Positions 21,506 through 30,954 of a DNA stretch of 64,000 bases are shown here, piece after piece. Source of the stretch: Setomelanomma holmii (taxonomy: Eukaryota > Ascomycota > Dothideomycetes > Pleosporales > Phaeosphaeriaceae); the NCBI GenBank assembly GCA_010015745.1, contig ML978197.1, positions 1 through 64,000 on the forward strand, read 5' to 3'. The notes beneath the pieces were generated by a model. It made no database searches. It was not told the DNA's origin and worked only from the letters and a program-made list of their open reading frames with translations. Made by a program: the position numbers and the translations under genes. Positions within the stretch are counted from its first letter, which is position 1. Each line of letters starts with the position of its first letter.

Positions 21506-23476
21506 TCATGGGTATTTCCTCCGTGCATGCCCATGCGTTGGCTCGTCATCAGAGTCAGTCACGTACTCTTCGTGCGCGTATCCAGCAGCTCGGCCCATCG
21601 CACGGGTTGCCTCTTGAGCAGCGCTGTGAGTGCCAGTGCCTCGTCGCTCCATGGTGTATCGACCATCAGAAGTTTGCCGTGTGGTTGGCAGGGCTTCACG
21701 CATTGTGCGCGCATCCCAAGGATCTTGATGGACCGTCACTGATGGCGAAGCAACGTGCGGTGCTGAGATGCTAGACCCGGAGCCGCGAGTAGGCGGCGCA
21801 GCAAATGGATTCTCTTGGGCAGAGAAGGATGGTCGGCGCGCCGAAGGTGGACGAGTATTGAAGTTGGATGGGAACGAGACTGGTGGTGGCGCATGTGTTC
21901 GTGCGCTGGGTGGTCGCGTATAACCTTGCTGGACCTGTGTGTTGATTTGAGGTGGATTGGGCTGGACGACGCTCGTACGACGAGAGCTGCTGTTCGATCG
22001 TCCCAACACTGGCCGTGGGTCCGCAGACGAGACGCTTCCTCGACGTGTGACTGAGTCGCGGTGGGTAAGGCTTGTTGCATTACTTGACATCCCTCCAGTT
22101 CGTGGATTGTAATAGCTGGTGTCTTGTTGCTGCTGTATCAATTCCGCTCTTCGCTCTTGTGTTTCACGAGCCTGCGCTGCAAGACTCTCGCCATGCATTT
22201 GGCCGAGGTCAGCAGCCAGAAGTCGCCGTTGTATCTCCTCGGCCTCAGCTGGGGTGTAAGTCTTGGACGACCTGCGTGATTGCGAAGGACGCTTGGTGCT
22301 GGAGTTGCTTGCAGGCACCCTTGTTTCCTTCTTCTTGCGCTCCCTTGCAGCCTCATCATCGCGCACTTGCTTTTGTCGCCGCGCCTCTTCACGATCTAAC
22401 GCTCGCTGCTTTTCATGCTCTGCGTATTGAGTTTCTGCTCGCTCCTTGGCGCGACTTTCGGCCCGTCCGAGCTCAAAACGAACTTGCTTGACATTCTCTT
22501 CCTGGGCCAGATTTGCGACAATCTCGCGGTCCAGATCTTCCTGACGTCTGCGTTCCTCATCCTTCTTCCTTCGTGGCTGCTCAGGCTCCCTCACGCGCCG
22601 CGACTTGCTAGAAGCCCCTGAGCTCGCTTTTGATGAAGCAGATCGATCGGCCGGGTAGTCGGTAGCAAAAAGGCCTTCGGAGGTATGAGCATCTTGGGCG
22701 CTATTTCTTGGTGCCATGACCGTGATGTTGTAGCCGCCGGACCCAGTGCTGGTGTGTCCACGAGCTCTACTTGGGGACGATGGCGCACCAGTGGTGGAAG
22801 GATTGTGAATAGTGACCCTCGCCTCTCTCGTGTTTGTTGGTGAGTCATAATCGGGGTCCGAGGTTACATAGAGTGAAGGAGTGCGGCTTGAGCCGGTGTA
22901 AGATGAGGTAGAAGAGTTGTGACGATGATGATATCCATGGCCACGGGAAAATGTCGGCGTTGTGTTGTAGCCATCAGAGTGACCATACGGTGTAGCACTG
23001 GGAGGCAAGGCAGCTTCAGGATATCCGGTTCGGATAGTGTGGGATGCATCAGAGCCAGGCGACTCAACGGCAACGTCGTCTATGGAGCCTGATCCGATTG
23101 AGATGCGCTTGGACGCCGTCGAAGATAGAGATATGGAAGGATACTTCTTGCTCTTATCATTCTTGGATCCAAACTCAATGATGAGCTCAGGTTTGAACGC
23201 TTTCGTTTTGTCACCGGTAGATGGGCGGCCACTGGATGAAGATGGTCGACGCTTCTGGACCAAGTATGTGCTTGTCCCTGTAGGCGTCGGCGGGTTGACT
23301 GGAGACGGCGTATCGTGCCGCGAGATGACATTCTTCTTTGGATAGTATTCAGTGGTCCTCTTCTTTACGTTTGCGCATAATCGTCCACGGCTAGCCTTGT
23401 CACAGGGAAAGGTATCTTCAAACTTTGAGCGGTGCCCGTCCGCGCTGACATAGACGCGCTCCTCAACCCGACACAT
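21506..23476 (-). CDS. Large Ser/Pro-rich disordered protein with coiled coil
   Basis: Single-exon frame of 656 residues starting at the first ATG. The first 50 residues include four Cys (C2, C25, C34 and a conserved-looking KFEDTFPCDKASRGRLC block) and end KKRTTEYYPKK. Residues about 50-290 are low-complexity Ser/Thr/Pro/Gly. Residues about 300-385 form a highly charged Arg/Glu/Lys/Gln helix, predicted coiled coil. The rest is again Ser/Pro/Arg-rich with RRPS/RRTS-like phosphorylation-type sites. Proteins with this short Cys-containing head and long disordered body occur in many filamentous ascomycetes without known function. No enzyme motif is present. The uninterrupted length makes it a secure gene. 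Confidence 0.8.
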   Translation of the reverse strand: MCRVEERVYVSADGHRSKFEDTFPCDKASRGRLCANVKKRTTEYYPKKNVISRHDTPSPVNPPTPTGTSTYLVQKRRPSSSSGRPSTGDKTKAFKPELIIEFGSKNDKSKKYPSISLSSTASKRISIGSGSIDDVAVESPGSDASHTIRTGYPEAALPPSATPYGHSDGYNTTPTFSRGHGYHHRHNSSTSSYTGSSRTPSLYVTSDPDYDSPTNTREARVTIHNPSTTGAPSSPSRARGHTSTGSGGYNITVMAPRNSAQDAHTSEGLFATDYPADRSASSKASSGASSKSRRVREPEQPRRKKDEERRRQEDLDREIVANLAQEENVKQVRFELGRAESRAKERAETQYAEHEKQRALDREEARRQKQVRDDEAARERKKKETRVPASNSSTKRPSQSRRSSKTYTPAEAEEIQRRLLAADLGQMHGESLAAQARETQERRAELIQQQQDTSYYNPRTGGMSSNATSLTHRDSVTRRGSVSSADPRPVLGRSNSSSRRTSVVQPNPPQINTQVQQGYTRPPSARTHAPPPVSFPSNFNTRPPSARRPSFSAQENPFAAPPTRGSGSSISAPHVASPSVTVHQDPWDARTMREALPTTRQTSDGRYTMERRGTGTHSAAQEATRAMGRAAGYAHEEYVTDSDDEPTHGHARRKYP

Positions 23477-26400
23477 GGTGGGCAGAGTTCAATTGTGGTT
23501 GTGGTGAACAAGTGCTGGCGTTGATATATCCAAGCCGCAACCTTCACCGTGGTTGGGCTGGAGATCTCAGATCCGTGTTGGTATTGTTAGATCAGCTTAT
23601 CCGAAGTAAGGCCCGGTCGTAGAACAGGCCAGGTGGTGGTCGGCAGCGTCAAGGATGAATGCGAAAGAATTTTGAGCAGGACGAGGTGTTGGAGACAGCG
23701 TCTTGACCGACGTGAAGTATGGACCGAATCGACTTTTGGTGTTGCTGAAAGGTGGATGTTGGGGACTGATGGTATTTAAGAGGGCAGGTGACGACCCAAC
23801 TGAGACAAGTCGAAAATAGTACGAGTGTAGTCGTCAGTGCAGGGAGGCGTGCACCCAAGAGTGAAAGAGTCAGAGCGGCGACAGACTGAGAATAATGCGT
23901 ATGATGTGCGGTTGGAGCCTGCAGATGACATGCAGGATTGAGAACTAAGTGCAGCCCTACTGGGCGAAGGGGTGTTTTAAGTGGGATGCGGCGTAGATTG
24001 TAGCCTGAAAACGAGCCCAGGGACTCGGGGAAATATTGTAATCGCAAAGCAAAACAGCGCCAAGCGCGAGACAAAAGCTAGGCCGGCGATGATGGGCATT
24101 GCAGGTGTGCATGAAAAGAAAGCCGGGCGTAAAGGGGGCCTGCCCCCATATGGTGCGCAGCGGTGAATTGCACAGCCTGCACAGATAGATCAGCCACAGG
24201 CCCAACCCCTGCGACGACCGGTGTCCTATGCCTAAGGGTGATGATGAGGGAGTCGCAGCGCTGCTATTGGGGAGGATATTGGAAAATTCGAGTCGCAAGG
24301 TCCTTTGTGCTCATCCGTAGCGGCCGGGACATTGTCTCAGACTGGGGACTCGATGGGCAGCAATCACAAGCTGCCGACGCGAGGGCAGCGAACCCTCGTC
24401 TTCCATCGCAAGCCCGCCGGCAGTGGACGCGCTGACACCCGCGACAGGTCTCTGGCGCATCAAGAGGTACCTGCCCTGCTGCTGATCGGTGGTTGTCAGA
24501 AATGCATCCTTGGATGCCCTGCTCGCTCAGCTGAGCGGCGACTGGCCATGGTGGTGGGGGGCTATGCAAAGAGTATGGGCCTGGCAGGCAAGAGGTCGCG
24601 CGCCAGGCACGAAAGCCAGGCCATTTGCTGGTGGGCGCCCAATGCCCGACCATATTGCATTTTCTCGGTTGCTGATGGGTAGACGAGAGAATGACTGCTT
24701 GGCCGTGCGATTCGCCGGTGGAGCTCCCAATGCAGCGGCCGCTAAGGGATGCACCCGACTACCGCAACGCGCATCGTTCGCATGCTGTCCTCACCGAGCA
24801 TGCTGAAGTTTCAGAAACTCCGGCCATAGTATCTCATATCTGGCGCAGCAAGACGAGCACCCGAGATGTCGATATGAGCGCACTGGCAGTAGACTTGCGG
24901 TGGACTGACGGATGGGAGGCAAGTGTTGCGCGCGTGCGCAACTACCTACCTTGTTGCCTTGAGCCATCCGAAGTCGGGAAAGAGGAGTTCATCCGACGAC
25001 ACCAAGAACTGTCATCGCGAGTCGCACAACTGCATCATGTCTCTGTCGGCGCCTGGATGATTCAGCAACAGTCCGGTCGATCCTGCCCTTGCCGCCGACG
25101 CGTACATGCTGACTCCATTCGCCGAGTGCTCCACCGCGCCTCGCTCCGTAACAATCTCCACGATACCTCCAAGAGTTACACAGGCGCCCAACGTGACTGT
25201 GGCTGGACGCCGATGCTACGCTCCTGTCGAACCATTTGGTCCCACCCCAGTGTTTCCAGCAATTCAAAGCCTGGCGCAGTAGCCGCAAGTTACGTACACC
25301 TGGACTTCTTTTTGACACTTATAGTTGGGGGCCAAAACCTCACGAGCTCATCCAGCTCACGCACAACAATCAGCATACCGAAGACGGATAGCGACACCGC
25401 TCTCTCTGCGCGCCCGTGAATGTAGCGAGGAACATCTCCCGCAGTAGCGTGGCGGGCTTGCTGAGCCACAGCGTCAGCAGCCTCAGTCAAGGGTTCGCAG
25501 CAGTGGCGCATAGCCCCATTCTCACTGGACCAGTGAAGCGAAGAGGTGGATCAGACAGAAGGAGGTGCATTTGAGGCTTGTCACTGCACTGCTAAAGCTA
25601 GGTGTAGCATCCAACGAGCAGGTGCGGACAGCCGTGCCTGCCCACCACGCTTCTACGGCACATCCGATGCCGCGAATCACAGCGTATATCATTGTAAATC
25701 TTCCACTGACCATCAGTTTTTTCGATAACTGCTCGCAATTTGCTCGCAAAAGCGATGCCACTGATGCTTATGCCAGTTACTATCTCTGTGTACGACTTTA
25801 TCCAGCATTGACCACTACACCAGCCTCAACGCCACAACGAGGCGTGCATCAGGCGTCCAACAAGACCTTCAACATCACATTTCACCCTGTCAAGTCGTTT
25901 GAAAATGTACTCAATCGACACAGTCTCGCTCTTGGTTCACTGGCGTTGATAAGCAGGCACTGCGAGAGCTCAATTCGGCGACAATGGTCTCATGCAGTCC
26001 ATTTAGTGTGCATTAACGGACCAGAACTACTGCGAACTATCGCGACAGCGAGCATGAATGCGCTACGAGTCTTGAACCAGGCATCCACATTCCAACTCAC
26101 TGAAGAGACCTCGGCATACTTGTCACCTGATGATTGAGGCATATTGATAGCCCTAAGGTCGGACACAGCGCGTCCCGCTGCACCCGCGCGGCACGGCTGG
26201 GGCAGTGAAAGTATCATTCGCCACCCAAGGCAGACGCTATCCGACGCCGGGCTTGCTCTTGTGAAATCGCTACCTACTTCTGAGGTCGCTGCTATGGTGT
26301 TTACGCCAGGCATACATGCATTTGCACATAGCACAAATGCACTTCTCAACACATTACGCTATATTGCACCTACCTCCATTCGTCTCTGCTAATCCTTCAC

Positions 26401-27505
26401 AGCCTCACTCTCACATCCGTCTCACTGACACACAAGGTGTTCCTCCCGTCTTACAAACCCGTCTCCGCATCAGCATCTTGGTATCAAGCTTCCGCCCCAA
26501 CCTCCCAACCCGACGGAGGTGCAACAAGCTTTTTGACCAGGGTACATGTCGAGCTGAAGTTATTGCTTGGGTGCTTGATAGGGCAGCATGACCCGCGTGG
26601 TGAGGCTGCAGCCTGGAGACTCGGGCGTTCGCCGTTCAACCTAGAGTCGGGCAGGTACGCCCTGGCCGGAGGGGATTTCCCGCTGGGTGCAAACGGCTGA
26701 TACTTACCGCGACGATTCAGCTCACAATAGACCCGTGGCATGTGCGTTCTGGACCAGCTCGACCGAATTCTCGGTCAAAACCAGCGACACCAGGCTGAAG
26801 CAACACTTGCATTCGAGCCCAACACCTTGGACTACCACCTTCCATGCAGCACCAACAGCTGAATATCAAGTTCCTCTTATTTAATCGGGATGACCAAGCG
26901 ACGGCATATCACGCTCCAAACGACAGCGGCCGGCAGATTGTACCTGCTGCATGCATGCAGACTAGATATCAATACTCAAAACTACTGACCACCTGAGCCC
27001 AGCACCAGATCCAAATACGCACATCAGAAGTGCAAGACCGTACACAACCTATTCGGCTGCGAAGGCCGAGACAGCCATCATTCAGTTCATACTCGCCCTA
27101 TTCATCCATCAGACTATACGAGAAATTCGCTCGAGTCAACTCGTTCAACCCGCAATATCTCAGGCAAGGGCATGCAAGTCTGTGGTAAAGGCTCGCAAGC
27201 TATTCTGTATACAGCACGGCGGATTTCGAAACGTATCAGCGTGCGAATTGTTGAGCTATACTGTACGAGTCCGTGAACCCGAAGCTGCGCTATCTGCTTA
27301 AAACCGAGTCATTGTCTGTGGACTTCGAGGGTAAAGAGACGACGACTAAACCAAGGGATCACTCTCGAGACATCATATTGAAGTCATGTCCATGTCGACA
27401 TCTGATGAAGTGGGAAAACCATGCTTGGCATATATGTTCATGTCATGTATTTCTATACACATTTCATCTACATATCATACACCTCTTACTAGTCGACTTT
27501 TCATA
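23477..27505. other. Gene-poor 4-kb interval
   Basis: Longest interval without a credible gene. Frames at 24691-25419 (+, 242 codons), 25565-26137 (+, 190) and several antisense ones overlap each other and show no domain, signal peptide or splice structure. The left part should hold the promoter of the 656-residue protein. The rest may be non-coding RNA, decayed repeat or regulatory sequence; nothing distinguishes these. Confidence 0.45.
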
Positions 27506-29137
27506 CTACCTCAACGCATCCGCTACCCCTGGGAATCCCTGCGCCGGACTGCCCTTAGCCTCCTTCTCAGGCCTCATCTGCTCCAAAAAGCTACTCAACT
27601 GCTTTGCCCTCGCACTTGACTCATCCAGCTCCTTGACCCCACTCTTCCCAAAACTGCTCAGATTCTTCAACGGGTCGGCATCGAAGTTTTCCCGCATGGG
27701 TGGCTTATCGTCCAGTTCGCCACGTGCAACCTGGATTTCTGCGCCAGTCGAGCGCTTGAGCTTGATGTGTATGCGGCCGTCGTTGGTGACGCTGCCGAAC
27801 ATGGGCTGCACGAGGACCTTCTTGCCGCCGACAGTGTCGATGTCGATGGTCTCGACGTCGCGGGCATTGCTAATGTTGTGGCGGTTGGTGCTCGTCGTGT
27901 CTGTGCTGCGGAACTGGTCATTTGCTACGAAGCCGCCGACACCAAGTCTGGCGTAGACTTCCTTGCCGCGTGAAGTTGTTCGCGGTTGAACGACGCGTGC
28001 GGGAACTGGTGATGGTGCTGATTGTGGGCCGAGAATTGGGTGGTTGGCGATGTAAGCTTTTGTACGCAGGTAGCCCAGACCTGCTGAGGGATGGGTGGAT
28101 AGTGGTGCTGATTCTTGGTCGAATTGGTATTGGTCGATGTCGCGATTCGATGCGTCTTCTGCGTATGCAGTGTATTTGAACTTGATGGTTGGGAGTCGGA
28201 GGAAAGGCATGATGAGCTTGGTCACCAGCTTAGAGCCAAGCGGATTGTTTGCAGTCTCTTTTCTGAGCGCTTCGATACCGGCTTGGATGTCCTGCTTGCT
28301 GATCTGGCCCCATTCCCTGGACTTTTGCTCGTGCCACTTTTCGGCCTCTTCCGCCTCCAAAGGCGCTACCTCGCCAGACTTGGATGCAGCTAGCTGGCGC
28401 GTGGTGTGAATTTCATTCTTCACGAACTCGTGCAGGCATGAGTGGAACTCCTCCCTTCGTCTCGATATTTGCTTGCCAAGGTATGCGGTAAAGTCCTCGG
28501 CGTTCATCCCTGGCAGCCATGGGCCATCGTGTTTCCAACGTCGGCTATTGTGGACTGCTGCATCGACGGGTGGCGGGCTGAAAGGACGGAACTGCTTGGC
28601 AGCAGGACTGTTGTTCTTTTTGTTGTCCTTGAGGGCTTTCAGGTACAGGCCTGCCTCATCCAGGCCGATTGGAGTATCATATGAGGTTGTGTCGTCCCTC
28701 ACCTCGAATGCGCCTGCCGGAGCTGTTCCTGTGAGGTCGGTGTCCCTCATCTGCGTCAAACCCTTCATCATCGGCACCCCCAGCTCTTCCCACTTTTGCC
28801 GTGTCCGCACATGGTCGGATGCAGAGTCGAAATCTGTGACGTGCTCGATCGTGTCCAGCTGCTTCACTCGCAGCACCGGGTCGCTGACCTGCAAGAGGCG
28901 ACTTCGTGCGGGCAGTGGCCTCTTCAATCCCCAGTCGCCTCGCGCTAACGAGCTTTTTGTTGTTGCAATGGCTTGATGTGTGGGGTATGGAAGGGTCGCA
29001 GTGTCGGACGCTCTGGTGATGCCGGCGCCGTACGTTTCGCCCACGTTTGGTCGCGGCAGCGGATTGGGAAGCGCAAAGAGGCGAGAGTTGCGCAGGAGAT
29101 TGGCCGTCGGCGAGAGGGACTGGCGGCGAACGGCCAT
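27506..29137 (-). CDS. MRP51: Mitochondrial 37S ribosomal protein Mrp51 (bS1m)
   Basis: Small-subunit protein of the mitochondrial ribosome; in yeast it helps translate mitochondrial mRNAs and matches the bacterial S1 position. Single exon, 543 residues. The N-terminal block LSPTANLLRNSRLFALPNPL followed by GDWGLKRPLPAR is characteristic of fungal Mrp51. The Arg/Ser-rich, acid-poor start fits a mitochondrial targeting sequence. Conserved-looking blocks continue (HDGPWLPGMNAEDFTAYLGK, then PTIKFKYTAYAEDASNRDID). The fungal family is typically a few hundred residues long, so the size is acceptable. The C-terminal third contains Ser/Thr-rich spacers. Start chosen at the first ATG, which opens the targeting-like region. 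Confidence 0.88.
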   Translation of the reverse strand: MAVRRQSLSPTANLLRNSRLFALPNPLPRPNVGETYGAGITRASDTATLPYPTHQAIATTKSSLARGDWGLKRPLPARSRLLQVSDPVLRVKQLDTIEHVTDFDSASDHVRTRQKWEELGVPMMKGLTQMRDTDLTGTAPAGAFEVRDDTTSYDTPIGLDEAGLYLKALKDNKKNNSPAAKQFRPFSPPPVDAAVHNSRRWKHDGPWLPGMNAEDFTAYLGKQISRRREEFHSCLHEFVKNEIHTTRQLAASKSGEVAPLEAEEAEKWHEQKSREWGQISKQDIQAGIEALRKETANNPLGSKLVTKLIMPFLRLPTIKFKYTAYAEDASNRDIDQYQFDQESAPLSTHPSAGLGYLRTKAYIANHPILGPQSAPSPVPARVVQPRTTSRGKEVYARLGVGGFVANDQFRSTDTTSTNRHNISNARDVETIDIDTVGGKKVLVQPMFGSVTNDGRIHIKLKRSTGAEIQVARGELDDKPPMRENFDADPLKNLSSFGKSGVKELDESSARAKQLSSFLEQMRPEKEAKGSPAQGFPGVADALR

Positions 29138-29632
29138 GGCGATGCGACAGCCGCGTGCGGGGCGTCAATGGCGGCTGAAGTGGTGATGCGGGCTGCAGCA
29201 GTTGCGTTGGTCTCGAAATCTCGAAGTTCATTGCGGCCCGTGCAGACTTCCGCGGGCCGCCATTCGCTCGAGTTCGCTGAGCATCACAAGTATTGAATGT
29301 AGACAAAGTGCACAACCGATGATTCTCACCCGCTTTCAATTCATCTGAAAGTAGCTAGGATTGAATCTACCCAGGTTACATCAACCAAGCTAGCCAGCAT
29401 AAATAATCCCGCTCCGACTCATGCATCCAGCGCATGGCCTTGTCAGACGTGTACCTCAACTCTCTGCAGCTGGGGATGACCCTCCAGACTTTTACACTTG
29501 TAGCCATTCCTGAATATCTCCACATGGCGTTCATGGCAGCGGCGTGAGCATCACTGCAGCGCTGATCGATGTCTTGGGCTCTTCCGGAGGTAAATGACAT
29601 CATTTGGTGTGCTGAGGAAGGTGCATCCAAGC
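29138..29632. promoter_or_regulatory. RTR1 to MRP51 intergenic region
   Basis: About 495 bp between two tandem - strand genes. It should contain the RTR1 3' UTR and the MRP51 promoter. A short antisense frame at 29376-29636 has no support. Confidence 0.4.
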
Positions 29633-30529
29633 TCATCCTGGCAGGTGCTTCTCCCAGTCCTGTAGATCATCCTCCTCCTCGTCTTCCTCAGCTCTCCTGT
29701 CATGTCGCGGAACATGACCTTCTATAGCCATGGTGTGCTCGAGGGACTGCGAGGGAAGTGTCGGTGGCTGTGGTGGCACATCGCTGGGTGTGCGTTCTGT
29801 GATCTGGTCGCGGACAAGCTCGTTGTTGGCCTTGCTGACCTGATCTGGTTTCTCACCACGCTCCACTGCGAGGTCTTGCATAGCATCGTCGCGGGCTGCC
29901 CAAGCGTCTTCAATGTCGTCCTCATCGTCCTTGCTTTTCTCGACTGCAGCTTCCTTCTTCAGACGCAGAGGTAGGGTCTTGTGAAGATCCGCCGCATTGT
30001 CGACCATCAGCTCCAGCTTGTCTCCATGCCCACCCTGCCGCATCCACGCAGGCTCTTCGTCCAGCTGCACTTTTACATACAGCGCCCGCTTTGCGCAGTC
30101 GTCTGAGCACCATACCTCCAGAACCTTCTTGTCTACAATCTCCACACCATACTCGGTGTCTATGAACTGCTTCTTCGCAGTCGAGCGCGCCTTCTTCTTT
30201 GGCCTGGGACAAAGCGCATACCCGCACTTGTCCGCAATGTTGCGCTCTTCAATCAGCGCATCGTAGTCTGAGGGCTGGAAGGGGATGATGGCGTCGCGAA
30301 AGAATTGCGCGTCGGCGGGCGTGGGTCGTTTGGGATCTGCATCAGGTGCAGTGGGATAGTCCATTAGCGTCATGATGGAATCAAGCACCTCCGCTTCGAC
30401 CCTCTTGCGCTGCTCGATGAGGTTCGCATGGTGGAGGGCGACGTGCAGGTGGCGCTGGTTCACGGGTTTTGTTCCAGGGGCTCCGTTGGTGGGCACTGTC
30501 GTCTTCTTCAGTATTGACTTTGGTTGCAT
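29633..30529 (-). CDS. RTR1: RNA polymerase II CTD phosphatase, Rtr1/RPAP2 family
   Basis: Dephosphorylates the heptad-repeat tail of Rpb1 during the initiation-to-elongation change and shuttles between cytoplasm and nucleus. The Rtr1/RPAP2 zinc module is clear: C102 and C107 in DKCGYALCPRPKKK, C141 and C145 in EVWCSDDCAKRALYVKVQLD. The start at 30529 (MQPKSILKK) gives 298 residues. An in-frame upstream ATG at 30658 would add 43 unlikely residues. The tail is acidic (EEDEEEDDLQDWEKHL) and fits the family's variable C-terminus. Divergent from BBC1 with about 425 bp between. Confidence 0.9.
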   Translation of the reverse strand: MQPKSILKKTTVPTNGAPGTKPVNQRHLHVALHHANLIEQRKRVEAEVLDSIMTLMDYPTAPDADPKRPTPADAQFFRDAIIPFQPSDYDALIEERNIADKCGYALCPRPKKKARSTAKKQFIDTEYGVEIVDKKVLEVWCSDDCAKRALYVKVQLDEEPAWMRQGGHGDKLELMVDNAADLHKTLPLRLKKEAAVEKSKDDEDDIEDAWAARDDAMQDLAVERGEKPDQVSKANNELVRDQITERTPSDVPPQPPTLPSQSLEHTMAIEGHVPRHDRRAEEDEEEDDLQDWEKHLPG

Positions 30530-30954
30530 GGCGTGGAGGGCGCGTGTTTGATGGACGGCGATGCTGCAGGGTGGAACTTTAGGCGGAGCCCATCGCATGT
30601 GCCAAGCGCGCGCGGGGTGTTTTAGCAGGAGCGTGGCTTTGCATGACGACTCCCACACCCCAGCGTGAGACCCTCAGCAATCCTCACCTCTCCTACACTC
30701 TCTCCTCTGCGCTGTATGGCTGCGAGGAGTGCACTGTAAGCTCAGCGATTGTTCCGCGTCCCCCGCCCTGTCACCAGAGCTGATGTCTGCGTCATCGGGC
30801 AGCCATAGGTAACTCCTACCGATCCGCCGTACACCACCCTTCACACGCGCCGCCCGAGACCCTACAGCGCCATTCTGCGGGGACTGCAGCTGTCGTCTCC
30901 ATCAATCTTCCCCTAGCTGTGGGGTGATAGCTGTCTCCTGCCATTGCCGTCATC
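30530..30954. promoter_or_regulatory. Bidirectional promoter RTR1/BBC1
   Basis: The 425 bp between divergent starts must serve both genes. The segment is C/T-rich with no long frame of its own. An alternative RTR1 start at 30658 lies inside it. Confidence 0.5.

Noticed and set aside
24691..25419. 242-codon + strand frame
   Set aside because: No recognisable domain, and overlapping long frames exist on the other strand. It looks like a chance frame in GC-rich DNA.
25565..26137. 190-codon + strand frame
   Set aside because: No motif, no hydrophobic pattern and no splice partner.
29376..29636. - strand frame after the RTR1 stop
   Set aside because: Short, without motif, and lies in the expected 3' UTR/promoter interval.
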